Made by a program: the position numbers and the translations under genes. This document shows, one piece after another, positions 1-11,670 of a stretch of 64,000 bases of DNA. A model generated the notes under the pieces. That model did no database searches. It was given only the letters and a program-made list of their open reading frames with translations, and had not been told where the DNA came from. Positions within the stretch are counted from its first letter, which is position 1. Each line of letters starts with the position of its first letter. Source of the stretch: Ectobius pallidus (lineage: Eukaryota; Arthropoda; Insecta; Blattodea; Ectobiidae); NCBI GenBank assembly GCA_964059195.1, contig CAXKWD010000003.1:193836174-193900173 (forward strand). The letters are read 5' to 3'.

Positions 1-785
1 CTGGAATTAGACAATTTACAGGAAGATTTTGTAAATAAGTTGTGTATAAGTTTCATCTTATTCAATTTAATGTATATAGTGTAAAAATAATAACATATCT
101 AGCCAAATCTAGTTCTTCACCACAAGGCCTTCTATCAGAAAATGTATGTACCTCACAGTTTCCAACAGAATTTATGGTTTAATCATTTTCACTTTGCAAA
201 ATTTAGGTTTTTTACTAGAATAATATAATAGATACAATAAAAAATAAAAATAAAATCTTAAAACCCGCCGGCACATGAGTTAAGATATATTTAAATGGCA
301 CCAGGTGCAAAGTGTTAATCTATTACAGGACATTCCAGCTTTGAGCATTTTGAGCACTGTCAACGAATGGGATCTCAACAGCCAGATATCTTATCGCTAT
401 TGAGTGGAGTCATACATTGAATTTAAGTATATTCAATAAGTTGTTTTGATATGTGAAAAAAAAAGTTTAAATACTTGGCAAAGTTTGAGCTCTCGAATAC
501 TGCAAAAACCAACAGCATGAAACAAGTTCACAGCAACTTCCCTTGCATTCAGCAGCAGCCTCTAGAACCTATCTCTCATTATTTAATGAAGGAAGGAAGT
601 TTACACAGTGAAGTTAAGAATTATTTAAGATATGAGTAGAGAAATAATACTGGAGTACGCTGAAAATGGGATAAAGGCATAATCCCAAAACTAGTCCACA
701 TCTAGTGAAGTAGTGTATTATTTCTCCACTTGTATCTTTCATACCTATATCTTGGATTTTTTTTTTCCAACTCGTCTCTCAATAA
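1..785. other. AT-rich sequence, no gene seen
   Basis: I see no convincing coding frame, RNA gene or terminal repeats here. By its position it lies downstream of USP8 exon 3 on the minus strand, so it is either USP8 intron or beyond the gene. Confidence 0.5.
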
Positions 786-787
786 TA

Positions 788-2302
788 CAGTGGTACCTCG
801 AGATACGAATGCCCTAACATACGAGTTATTTGAGATACGAGCTGCCGAGCGAGAGAAGTTTTGTTTTGAAATACGAGCGACATTTGAGATACGAGGAACG
901 GCCAGCTGCGACGCTGCCAGTAGCGGCTCGTGGCTCAAAACGAAAGTGTGCTGCAAATACTATTTCATACAGCAAACTTAAAATATTTTTAAAAATTATT
1001 AGTATGCCTATCTAAACTGCTCGTCTCTTAATCCATCTATGGGAACTCTCACGCGATTTTCTCTGCCCTAATTATTTTTTTGCTAATTTCTCTCGTCTCG
1101 TCGAACGTTGTGTGAGTTGTGTGACGAGAGAAAATAGCAAAAATTAAAATAAAAATTAATAATAATAACAATAATAATAATGATGATAGTAATAATATTA
1201 ATAAATAATAATAATATAGGGCAGGGAAAATTGCGTGAGAGTTCCCCGAAATGGAATAAGAGACAAGAAAATAGTATTTTTAATGATCGAGGTAGAGGAA
1301 GTCGCTTAGTGTTCCCAGTGCAACAGAATACTTAATCGGGGTTGTGGAATACGGGTTTTTCTGAATTTAACACATTCGAATTTGGCGGTGAAGATGAAAA
1401 GCATTGCTTACTCGCTACATCACGGTCCCCTACCGTCAGATGGTGGAAGATCTTCTCACATAACTAACAGCTCGCTCGCCGGCGAGACGTGAACCTCCCT
1501 CAGAATCCCACTCGGCTGCCTGCTGCCGCAGCCCATTTTGCAGGTTAAACTCCCATATACGCCAAGCAGCCAAGGTCGAGCATGACGTCACACTCTACGA
1601 ACGCTGCGCTGTTCACGAACTGCATTCACGAGGCGGAAAAGATAATATTCACATTACCGACTCTTGACTCCCAAACTACCAGCTAAGAAATTCTCGCGTG
1701 GACGCGCCAAGTTCAAAATCTACGCAAAAGAAAATATAATATTGCGTTTGAAAATAACATTATACGACGAGCAGAAAACAAGCTGTGTGCTGCAGCACTG
1801 CAGCACATAGGAGAAACCGCCACTGGACGCTGCACAGCTGCACACGGCCCAACAGTTTACTGCGCCTGCGCCTCGTGCGTCTCGCGCATTATCCCACGTA
1901 TTCCCCCAGTGTGCTTGTTTACCTCGCTGTCGAAGCATCTTTGCTAAGTTTTTCTAGGGCTTTGCGCTTTTTGTGCATTTACATACTTTATCACATATCT
2001 TTTTATAACCATGGGTCCGAAGAAAGTGTAACAAATAAGTATGTACACTTTATAAAACCAGTTTTTTTTTTTGCTTTACATTCTCTTTTATTATGTTTTT
2101 ATACAATATTTGTCATTTATAAATGCATTTTTCGTATTCCAAAACACGTAACAAAAACAATTGGGGGTAGCATTTTTGGGGCTGGAACAGATTAATGGCA
2201 TTTCAATTAATTTTAATGGGGAAAATTTCTTTGAGATACGAGCAAATTGACATACAAGCAAGGTTACGGAACGAATTAAACTCGTATCTCGAGGTATCAC
2301 TG
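788..2302. mobile_element. Non-autonomous Tigger/pogo-type DNA transposon
   Basis: The left end reads CAGTGGTACCTCGAGATACG and the right end, read inward on the other strand, reads CAGTGATACCTCGAGATACG. That is one mismatch in 20. Both ends are bordered by TA (786-787 and 2303-2304), the usual target duplication of Tc1/mariner/pogo elements, and the CAGTGG..CCTCG start resembles Tigger ends. Several further copies of GAGATACGAG occur just inside both ends. No transposase frame is visible in the 1.5 kb between them. The middle (about 1470-1900) is clearly richer in GC than the flanks and may be captured or inserted sequence. A separate inverted repeat lies at 1023-1264. Confidence 0.82.
1023..1264. 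repeat. Foldback/MITE-like inverted repeat inside the Tigger-type element
   Basis: The left arm begins GTCTCTTAATCCATCTATGG and continues through GGAACTCTCACGCGATTTTC. The right arm is its imperfect reverse complement, ending GGAATAAGAGAC. Arms of roughly 50-70 bp surround an AT-rich centre with an ATA/ATT trinucleotide run (about 1155-1215). I found no clear target duplication, so it may be an old nested MITE or an internal feature of the host element. Confidence 0.6.
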
Positions 2303-2304
2303 TA

Positions 2305-5280
2305 ACTGTATTGAAAGAATAATATTATTATTCTGAACTGAACAGTATAATAGATATTAAAAAACACGTCTCATTTACTCATACCAAAGTATTTAATTTA
2401 AATATGGGGAATTTAATGATTCACGTCAACAATATTTAAGCTGTTGCATCGGTAACCTCGGTAGCTCTGTGCCAGTGAGCTAGATGATATGCAGTGCATT
2501 TTTTTTGGCTTGCATAGTTTTTTTAATTCACTGAATTGTATTTTGTTTAATTCGACTATAAAGTATAGCATAATACAATACAATGCATAATTTATAAAAA
2601 TATTTATGGCCTTTAACGTAGCCGAACACCAATTTACAGTCTGCCTTTATTGAAAAACACGAATAATCTAATTTCATGGTAAAACAAGGCAAGTCTTTAA
2701 TTTAAAAAATATTGTATAATGTTTGATTGTAGGGACTATAAAGCTCACTGCTAGGTATAACATTTTTCTTTTACAAACATGAAAAACAGCACAATTTTAT
2801 TGTACAATGCTCTTAAGAACCTTAGGACAAACCAGAGGATAAAAATCCTAGTATTTAAGTTTTTTTTATGTTTTCCTGGTGTAAAGTTGATTGCATTCCC
2901 TACAATTTATTTCAAGAGGCAAAACAGAACTGAAGAATTGGAAAAAATCTTCATCCTTAAAAACCAAGGGAAAGCAATTTTTCTGCAATTCCAAGCAACT
3001 GAGACTATGTGTTGATGAATTAGGCCCTCTTCTTATAAGGGGGTGAGGTTATTTCCATCTCAACTCCTTCCATTAAATTTCTAACTGAAGCCAAAATTCT
3101 TGGTGCAAAAATTTGGTCTGTATGTTGATAGAACAATCAAAATAACAAGGGAACAGTACAGGTTGTCATGTTAAAACCTACCACCAAATTTAGCGCATTG
3201 GTAGGTTTTTTTATTGCAGATAGACAGACATATGCTAAATATTAGCTGCTCATAATATCTGTCAGTGGGTGAAGATTAATTGCTTATCTCGTAAATTTGA
3301 AATGTTCGAGTAGCATCACACAGCTGTCAGAGGGAGGGAGTTGTGAGTCTTCCCTACCTATCGTGCACCATCATGTCAGCAGTCACAGTGTTGCAAGGCA
3401 AGCTTCCCACTCCCCTTGTAAGCATACGTGTACTTTGCCTTCTCTCTCTCTTTCCTTATTGCTATGGGAGATAAACAATGAATAATCCTCTCTCCTCTCC
3501 CCTGATATTATAAATGCTTGTATTCCCACAGGTCTTCTGAAGTAATTAGTACCTAGTTAAGTGTTTAGGATTATAAAAAGTACAAATGGCGCCTTGACTA
3601 AAGAACTTTTCTTCCCTACAGTGCACTTTCGGTTAAATGTTAAAATATTTACACCAAATTTTATTTTAACACAATTTATGACAGGCCATGGAAAATTTGG
3701 GAGTTTTTTTTTTACGATTTCACATTATTTCAGATAGTGGTATGATTGTTTTGTTCGATTGTCCTATTTCAAAACGAAAAGACTCCAGCTAAATTTGCTT
3801 TTTGAAGATTGTGACAAAATTTTCATGTGTCAAAACATTTTCATGAAGCAATGTTATTATGATCATTTTATGCAGTATCTAACATATATTCACAGCCATA
3901 TGTAATTCATATTCTATATTTTACTGTATATGCTGTGTAAGCTATAACCCTAACATGCCTTTTCTGGCAAAATAGGGTTCATAAAGACTTGGAGATACAA
4001 TAAATAAATAAGTGTTTAGGATTAGCAAAGTGAATCTCATATCCTGTTTTAATTAGTTCAGTTAAATTTATTAACTCTGGCTACAATGATGCGCACAATA
4101 CATAGCATGTTAGAATTCTTAACACTTAAAGAGTTTTGTCTGACAAGAAACATCAACATTGAGAATAGGCAGACTGAAACACTAGTGTTTAGGTTCACTG
4201 TGCATGGATAAAATTTAATCTTTGCTTTAATCATACAAATTGAGCAGTTACATTTCTATAACATCCACACAGAGTAACCAACCCCTGAAATAGTTTCCAA
4301 AGGTGGAAATGATAAGCAATGGTTATTTAAAACCAAACAAATGAATCAATGTGTAAGGAGTTGGCTTCTCCCTCCATCGCACTTCCCGCTGTCACCAATG
4401 TTTCCAAGCATGGAACGCTACTCAAGCGAGCTGTACAAGTGCACACCATTCTTTCTTTAATGCAACAATACAAACACATTTTCAGCCACTTACAGTTAAT
4501 ATGAACAGTCAATTTTTTGCATGTGTTATCTGTATTGAAGACCTATCAACATGCTAAATTTAATGAGAAGGTTTCAACATGATTTCCCTTGTATGAATAC
4601 ACTATCAAGTTTTGTTCACAAGGTTACAAAGAGTGTGTACAAATGAGTCTGGTCATTTATTTCAGCATTGCATAAAGCATGAAATAACAAATGCCAGGAA
4701 CACACTCAGCTTGATGCAAGATGTAAGATGTATTTAACCTCATCTAAAAGTTAAGAACTGCACAGTAAAACATTATCAGAAGCTCCTCAACTGGCCACCA
4801 ACATTGCACATTTTTATCGAAAGTACACACTGTTTTGCTCCTAAGTGGCTCATGGGTTTAAACGATTAAATTAATATAATGGGGGAAAACAACTGTTCCC
4901 AGAAATAATTTACATTACACTATTATTTTTGTAGCTGTGTAATATGCCTTATTACAAAACTTAATAATTATAATTTATAATACAAATAAAAACAAAAATA
5001 GCGGTGCTGATGTTTGAACGCATGGTCTTTCTTGCTATCCCGCCATATTATCCCAAGACTATGGATAAGAGACAACAAAATTTATGTTCTTAAGGGCAAT
5101 TCAAAACATCGATAAATATTATCTGAACTCTCCAGTCGCATAAGAAATTACTGAACCCAAGCTCTCAAAAACTTATAATTAGGCTCCTGGTTATGTATGG
5201 TACAAGGTATTAAATGGTTTTAAACAAAGGTATTGTATTTTACAAAAATACAAAACTGATATTAGAACACTGGTACATCT
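2305..5280. other. AT-rich sequence with no supported gene
   Basis: No exon could be recognised with confidence on either strand. Around 3950-4010 there is a stretch ending in an AATAAATAAATAAG-type tail that looks like the 3' end of a degraded retroelement, but no coding remnant supports this. Short frames near 2779-3015 and 4327-4512 show no family resemblance. Further USP8 exons could be hidden here, since the gene must continue to the left of exon 3. Confidence 0.4.
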
Positions 5281-5294
5281 CTAGATGTCATCAC

Positions 5295-5443
5295 CTGGTA
5301 ATAGACTGTTCCCACGAGCCTGCTGACTCACTTCTGGCACTTGAGTGCTCGTCTGCTTCCTCTTCAGCTCTTCTTCAGCATCTTGCTTCTCCTTACCTTG
5401 CAACTTTGCTTCTATCTCCTCCTGCTCTTGCAAAAACTTGTAC
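5295..5443 (-). CDS. USP8: USP8 homologue, coding exon 3
   Basis: Minus-strand exon preceded by a good acceptor (TTCTAG, ending at 5444). Exon 2 ends in AG and this exon starts with G, giving an Arg codon, so the frame runs on from ...SKSLEQ into R-YKFLQEQEEIEAKLQGKE. The 50 residues are highly charged and helix- or coiled-coil-like. They correspond to the segment just after the N-terminal dimerisation domain of USP8, where vertebrate proteins have a similar Arg-Tyr junction followed by Glu/Lys-rich sequence. The probable donor is CCAG|GTGATG at 5295/5294. If unspliced, the frame would stop at TAG (5283-5281) 14 nt later, but a USP8 protein must go on to its rhodanese and ubiquitin-protease domains, so splicing is more likely. 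The remaining exons are not recognised and may lie left of the window. Confidence 0.8.
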
Positions 5444-5540
5444 CTAGAACAGACATACAAACACATTAGCTAATGATCTCCCTTGTTACCAACTCTGTTC
5501 AATCTAATAAATGACTTGAACCTTTCCTGGCATTGGTTAT

Positions 5541-6075
5541 GTATCAAGATTCCAGTTGGGTAAGATGGCTGAAGCTGCACAAGCTTTTGGCTGCTGCTTG
5601 CTCTGAGGCCATCTCCTGGGAAGGATCAGCATCTCAATATTCCACCAGATGTAGGTCGAGACAGGCCGATTAGAAGCAAAAAAAACCAAAGGGTGAAGAG
5701 CTAGGCTGCTATGAGTCAGAATATCGGAGGATGGTGGCCAATCCCGAGCAGAGAAACCAATGTGCAAATCTCAAAGCTGCTATTGGTCTGAACTGAAAGA
5801 AGAGCCTGAATGCATTACTCCTGATCTGGATCTATTTTGATGGAGCAGATTTATTGTTGGATTCTAGGCCTGACTTAGTTTAAGACTGCTGTCTCTATTG
5901 AAATTATTACTGTGGAGTTTTATTTCCAGAGCCTCAGCCATGACACAGCCCCAACAGGTGGTCTGCTTCCCAAGCATCCTTGTAGCCTGGAAGTTGATGC
6001 AATCTTTCTCATATAGCTCTTGCACCACTGCATGTATCCCAATCTTTTGCAGTATTGTGCTCATTGCACCTGGCC
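5541..6075 (+). repeat. Left inverted arm of the Penelope-like element
   Basis: About 530 bp that match, imperfectly and with indels, the reverse complement of 8225-8757. Shared stretches include GCCTCAGCCATGACACAGCC, GGTGGTCTGCTT and ACCAAAGGGT. The arm includes the end of the GIY-YIG coding sequence, so the arm is a partial inverted copy of the element's own 3' part (a pLTR). Confidence 0.75.
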
Positions 6076-6425
6076 TCAAAGTTCTCCTTATGTACGATAT
6101 ACTGCTCTACACTAGCATGCCCAGCGTCCAAAGTCTAAAGTCTTAATTTATGCAGAGGCATAAGTACGGTTTTTATGTTGTGCTTGTCCAACAGTCTGGC
6201 TATCTTGTTGGAAATGGTGGAGATGGGTGGACAGAATGGAACGATTGATCAGTGAATATTGGTTTCCAGTATTTCAGTGGTTGAAATGCTAGTCCTTTTC
6301 TAGGTTAAGATGATGTCAACTCTGAAGTTTAGACTGATGACGTCATTGACGGACCTGGTTCTGTGCTGTGTGTGACGATCGTCTGCATTCAAGTAAAGAT
6401 CTGTGTGAGTAGGTTTTCCACAGTT

Positions 6426-6830
6426 CAGAGGTTCTCAACCTTATTCTTTTGATGCCTTCCTTTTGAACTGTGGCAACTCATAACAAACATAATATTAAAT
6501 CAACTAGTGTGTCAAGTCACATTGTTTAACAACTAGTTTATTAATTAAGTCACTACTATTACATCAGTGAGGCAGTTGACTAGATCTCATTAGTTCCAAA
6601 TTTGACAATGCACAACATGCACAATAGTTGATGTTTGGTTTTCAATACAATAAGTTGAGAATCCTGACTCACCCAGCCACCATATTTTATTGCATAACAA
6701 AATAACATTTTTCTTAGGATTATAAAAGATTGTACAGTTTTTTCAGAGTTTGTATTTAAAAATTTGACTAATTTCAAATTGTTCTGCACCCTCCTAAGAC
6801 TGTTCAATACCCCCAGGTTGGGAACCAGTG
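6426..6830. mobile_element. hAT (Charlie-like) non-autonomous transposon
   Basis: The ends are CAGAGGTTCTCAACCT on the left and AGGTTGGGAACCAGTG on the right, the widespread hAT/Charlie terminal pattern. It interrupts the Penelope-like protein between HNIY and GKPTHTDLY, and removing it rejoins these motifs. The flanking octamers (on the minus strand ATATATGG and AACTGTGG) agree at only five of eight positions, so the target duplication has decayed and the insertion is old. No transposase remnant was found. Confidence 0.72.
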
Positions 6831-7213
6831 CCATATATGTTGTGTGAAAGGTAGGTTCTACTGATGAGGAACATGATCTCCATGGTAAATCTAATGCATG
6901 GATACTGTTGAGAAGATGCAGAAACTCATTCAGCATATTGATGCCATTCTGCCAGACCAAGAATGTATCATTAACATATCTGGAGAAATGAATGGGTCTG
7001 TAAGCTATCTTCCGGAGGGCCAGATGTTCGAAGGATTTCATACAGAAATTTGCCATGGCCAGTGAGAGGTGACCCCATCACCATGCCATACTGTTGCCTG
7101 TGGTAATGCCTCTTGTACAGGAAACAGGTGGAAGAAAGAACATGCTAAAAGAGCTCGATAATGTCTGGTATGAAGTGAGCTTCAAGTAGTTGTCAAGTGT
7201 CCTTCATCAGTAC

Positions 7214-8024
7214 CATGGGCATACGGTGGGGGAGGGTTGAGGGGGTTGAAACCCCTCCCGAAATATCTGCGATTTTTAGGATTATAACATCCTGTTCAAT
7301 AATAAAAAAAAATGGTTTGGTCATTTTACTATATATTTACTTACATAACACAGCAGTATTTAAAATGTAAATTTCAATTTCTCATGAATGATACTATATT
7401 CTCATAATTTATTTAATAATAATGCACATACTCTCAATGAGCAAATGATCTGAAATAACTTTTACTGTACAGTAAAGCATAAGCCAATTGTTATTAAATA
7501 ATACAAAATTTCCTTCGGAATTTCTCATAAATGATTCGATAATCTGGATATTTATATGGTGTCATCGGTTGGATCTCAGGAGTCCAGTGAATATCAGCTT
7601 TCAATACGTAAAACCAAATTTTTTGGATTGGACTTAGCTCCAGAAACCAGAATGAGTAGTTAAACAAAATTACAGTCTCCAATCAACTTGCCGATACAGA
7701 AACAACAGAATATAGATACAATGATAAAGAAATGCATAAAGAAATCATGTGGATTATAGCCCATAGTGTGTATTACATCCTGCGGTAGCCTACTATGATA
7801 ATTCCACAAAAGAAAGATTTTATTTAACTATTTATTTTATTTAAACTATTTAAAACAAGAAATGGACAGATACCTAAAGAAAACAGTTTGAAATACTGTG
7901 CTGCATAACCAATACTAATGTTTAGTTACAAAAAATAGTGTATTAAGTGATAATGTGTGCAAGCACATGGAGCTGAGACATTATTTTCAACCCCCTCCTA
8001 AGAGAATTTCACCGTATGCCCATG
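7214..8024. mobile_element. hAT-like non-autonomous transposon with 8-bp target duplication
   Basis: Both ends read CATGGGCATACGGTG inward (15 bp identical). The flanks are ATCAGTAC at 7206-7213 and again at 8025-8032, a perfect 8-bp target duplication as made by hAT transposases. Just inside both ends lies a G-rich GAGGGGGTTGAA stretch. The 811-bp body is AT-rich and has no transposase frame. It cuts the reverse transcriptase of the Penelope-like element shortly after the FDVVSLFTSV motif. Confidence 0.88.
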
Positions 8025-8224
8025 ATCAGTACACTTGTGAACAAGGACACCACATCAAAGATGACTACTATATCTTAAGAATCTAACTTGATGCTGTGAA
8101 TGTAGTTCATGACATAGCAGAGTGACAAGTGTTCATGTATTCCCACCAGGGGATGGATGCCTGTAGATTCACAGGTATATAAAAGAACTCCTGCAGGACA
8201 ATATTCCGGCCATCGAGATCAGAT

Positions 8225-8757
8225 GCAAATGTGCATAATACTGCACGGAATTGGTATACCTGGACAAGTCCATAGTGATTCAACAGCTATAGAAGCAAGA
8301 CCACCACATCAGATACCAAGATACAAGGATGCTTGGAAAGCAGACCACCTGATGAGGCTGTGTCATGGCTGAGGCTCTGGAAATAAAATTCCAAAGAAAT
8401 TCACCAACTAAGTCAAGCGAGGAATCCAGCAATAAGTCAGCTACAACAAAATTGGTCCGAATCAGGAGCAATGCATTGTAATTCTTCCTCCAACTCAGAC
8501 CAAAAGCAGTTCTGCACTTCAAATGTTGGTTTCTCTGCTCTGGATTGGCTGCCATCTACCAACAATCTAACCAATAGCAGCCTAGCACTTGACCCTTTGG
8601 TTTTCTTTGCTTCTCATTGGCCCATCTCCACCTACATCTAATGGGATATATAGACCATCGTTCTTCAGCTTTGCTCACTTCTTCTCAGAAGATGGCTGCA
8701 GAGGAAGCAGCAGCATAAAACTCCGACAGCTTCAACCTTCTTACCCAGCTGGAATTC
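8225..8757 (-). repeat. Right inverted arm of the Penelope-like element
   Basis: The reverse complement of this stretch aligns with 5541-6075, starting from TTCCAGCTGGGTAAGAAGG (TTCCAGTTGGGTAAGATGG on the left). Small indels and many substitutions separate the two arms, so the element is not recent. The arm also carries an inverted copy of the GIY-YIG end. Confidence 0.72.
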
Positions 8758-9009
8758 CATGAAGCCTTGATATCTGTTTAATTTGTCTACTGACCATATC
8801 TTGATTGAACTAAATGAAAAAGCATGATTAAATAATTTGGATTCCAATAAGTCCATCACAGGAGCCACTGAATAAAAGTGGGATGCAGATCCCTTAGTTG
8901 ACATACGAAAAGATAAAATGTCTACTTTACTCCTTGCTTATCAAGGCATTCAACAGTTTGGTGAGAATGGTTTGGATATTAATGTTAACTCTTTCACTGC
9001 TCATATATA

Positions 9010-10344
9010 CGAGGGCGTATCAGAAAGTCTTTGCTCCTATTTTTTAATAGACAAAATACAGCTGTAAATGCAAAATAAACATACCCATTCCCGGCGGTGG
9101 ACCTTTCTTGGACCAGTCCAGCTGTATCTGCCGGTAGCTCCATGGCATGGTGCTGCTGTCAGTTAATGAAGTTGCGGTTGTACTTCAGACGTCCATGGCA
9201 TACGAGCAACAAAGTGTGATTCCTTTTCTATGGAGTAAGGGCTGAAAGCCCATCAAAATCCACAGGGAAATGCAGCCCACATATGGGGAAAAGTGTCTCG
9301 CTTTGAGAAGTGTGAGGTCGTGGTGTTGTGAGTTCACAAAAGGCCATGATGACTTTAATGACAATGAGCATTCGGGGAGGCCATATTCGTCCTTCTCTGA
9401 GGACAACATTTCCCGCATGGATCCAATGGTGAAAGCAGATTGGCATGTGCACCTCAATGAAATTTTCCAAGAGCTTGGCATTTCGTATGGGAGTGTTTAC
9501 GACATCATTCACGGGCCCTTAGCGTACAGGAAGGTTTCATGTCGGTGGGTACAAAAGCAGTAGGATGACATGATGAAAGGCAAGCAAATGATTGCTTCAC
9601 TGAATCATCTTCAACGGTATGCCGAGGAGGGTGAAAGTTTAATGGACCACATTGTTATTGATGACGAAATGTGGTTACTAAATTTCATGCCAGAATCAAA
9701 GCAGCAGAGCATGGTCTGGAAACATCTGGGTTCGACTGTGACAAAAAAAATTCTGCTCAGTGCCATTGGTTGGGAAAATGATGTTAACGGTCTTCTGGGA
9801 TTGCTGTGGACCCCTCCTGCTGGATTTCATGCCACAACGTGCAACCATCAATGCCGACAGTTATTGTTCCACACTGTCATGTCTGCGAGCTGCAATCAGG
9901 TGAAAGCACTGAGGATTCTCAATTTGGACAACATGATTATCCTCCAAGACAATGCAAGGCCACATGTGGCAATCAGAACAGCCAAAAAGCTCTGGTCATT
10001 TAACTGGGAGAGTCTGGACCACCCACCATACAGGCCAAACCTCACCCCTAGTGATTACCATGTGTTCGGTCTCCTGAAGAAGTTCCTGGCAGGACAGCGA
10101 TTCACGTGCAACAACGAAGCCAAGACAGCAGTCCGAGGGTGGCTCTGCATTCAGCTGAACAAATTCTACAACAGAGGCCTCTCAAATTCAGTGCTGCAAA
10201 TGGGACAAATGTCTGAATCAGTGTGGGAACTATGTGGAAAAATAGTGTAAGGTCCGTAGAATAGTATGTATATCTGTAATTACCTGTATGTACCTTATTC
10301 TCGCTAATAAAAAATAGGGGCAAAGACTTTCTGATTCGCCCTCG
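9010..10344 (+). mobile_element. mariner-family transposon, both ends present
   Basis: The ends start CGAGGGCGTATCAGAAAGTC on the left and CGAGGGCGAATCAGAAAGTC on the right when read inward. The match extends to about 41 bp with only a few differences. TA flanks both sides (9008-9009 and 10345-10346). The length of 1335 bp is normal for mariner. The single transposase gene inside is inactivated. The element sits in the USP8 intron. Confidence 0.95.
9195..10250 (+). pseudogene. mariner D34D transposase, inactivated
   Basis: The frame opens MAYEQQSVIPFLW, the usual start of this mariner group. It continues through HTH-like sequence with SGRPYSSFSEDN and a QELGISYGSVYDIIHG motif. The first catalytic Asp is in VIDDEMW, the second in LQDNARPH and the third in TPSDYHVFG, with 34 residues between the last two. 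In-frame stops occur at TGA 9243 and TAG 9561. In addition, about 9745-9905 reads correctly only in another frame (FWDCCGPLLLDFMPQRA), so two compensating indels bracket that part. The protein cannot be functional as it stands. Confidence 0.93.
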
Positions 10345-10346
10345 TA

Positions 10347-11665
10347 TTATTCAGTGGGCAAACTGGTAGTGCTGAATTACCGCATTTATCTTAATATAAG
10401 CCACCCCTAAATTTAAGCTGCACCTGCCTTTTTAACAGTAAAGTAAATGGAAAAATTAAATTAAACCCAAAGTGAAAAAATAAATTGTCTCATTTTCATA
10501 CTATTTAAATAAAACATTTCTTAGCTTAAAAAGGCTTGAAATAAGAAAACGAAACTATCAGCTGACTTAAATTATGAAATTCTAATTTTATTTAATATAA
10601 TTAAATAAAACTGGCGGAAAAGAAAAGAAAAATCAGTACTTTACACTTCATATGGGTTTCAGTGTTGAATTTCGTGAAATTTTTCTATTTGTTATAACAG
10701 ACATATACCTAAATATAAATCATGTAAACAATATATAGGCCTATAATAATGATGCTCCTGGTAATACAAAGTAAAATAAATGCATTCCATATCTTATTTT
10801 TAAAGAAAACAATTTATTTCCATCATTTTCCATCCCAAATAATTACATACAGTAATTTAGTAAAGATTCTGGAAATGGCCATTTTCAATCAACCATAGTG
10901 ATTCGCAAAGGCAAATGTTGTACAATGACACTGCATTGTCAAATACTTGGAATCAAAGCCAGATAGAACTATTTTTGTACTACAGAAATGTGTAATACGC
11001 ATACCGAAGAACAGTTTGACAGCTGATTATAAGGCAGGTATGAGTCATTGTTTATACTGCATTTCAAATTGAAGGTCAGATTCTCAGAAATAATGTGAAC
11101 ACATTTTCTGACAGAAACTAGCAGGAATTTTTATTCATAGACATTATAATATGAGAAGGAAATATCCATTGGAACATTGTAAATATTGTCCCCTACAGAC
11201 AGTTCTGCCTCATCCGTAGCTGGGAAAGGTATGACACAGCTAATAAATTCCAAGTAATCTGCCAGGTAAGCGATATTTACTGGCCAAGGCAACTTTGTTG
11301 CAAACCTCATTAGGTTCCAGTTAACAAATAATAACTTGAAAGTAAACACAAAGAAGCTGGAAGTGGATAAACCATCACAAGAGATTTGGTGGAAGATTAA
11401 ATGTGAAGAGGAGAGAATAAGAGAGAGAGAGAAAGAGAGAATTAGGACAGCCAGTCTAGACTAACTTAGGTGGTCAGTGGATCTCAGCCAAGTGACTTGA
11501 AGTTGACCATACAACCTAAGGAAGAGCTTTGAATTATTGATGGGTCACGAGAGAACACTGCTCTGTTTTGTAATATTGTTTTTGTTGAGGCGGCAGGTCA
11601 TATCTAACGATTTGATTCTGAGCACTAATCATTAGTTTCTTTATTGTTTAATCATTATAGTAAGT
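10347..11665. other. AT-rich sequence, no gene seen
   Basis: It begins with ACCGCATTTATCTTAATATA followed by AGCC, a pattern that resembles the end of a common animal MITE, but no matching opposite end was found. The rest is featureless apart from a short GA run. Confidence 0.45.
11420..11441. repeat. GA-rich microsatellite
   Basis: Short AGAGAGAGAGAGAAAGAGAG tract with one interruption. Confidence 0.8.
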
Positions 11666-11670
11666 TAGGT

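Larger units (their letters stand above)
5541..8757 (-). pseudogene. Penelope-like element (RT and GIY-YIG remnants, inverted terminal arms)
   Basis: Read on the minus strand, pieces appear in the order expected of a Penelope-like element. FDVVSLFTSV lies near 8100; FLYKRHYHRQQYGMVMGSP near 7110; ANFCMKSFEHLALR and then RYVNDTFLVW near 7040-6950; GKPTHTDLYLNADD near 6410; SNKIARLLDKHNIKTV near 6210; and an EALEIKLHSNNFNRD tail near 5920, which is the end of the GIY-YIG endonuclease domain. The RT is broken by frameshifts and stops. The catalytic YVDD is YVND here, so one catalytic Asp is lost. The coding part is split by two DNA transposons (6426-6830 and 7214-8024). The element ends in inverted arms rather than direct ones, which is known for this class. 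It lies inside the USP8 intron. Confidence 0.82.

Noticed and set aside
1785..2195. A 136-residue frame inside the Tigger-type element as its transposase
   Set aside because: It has no HTH or DDE motif and its composition follows the local GC change. It is better seen as chance.
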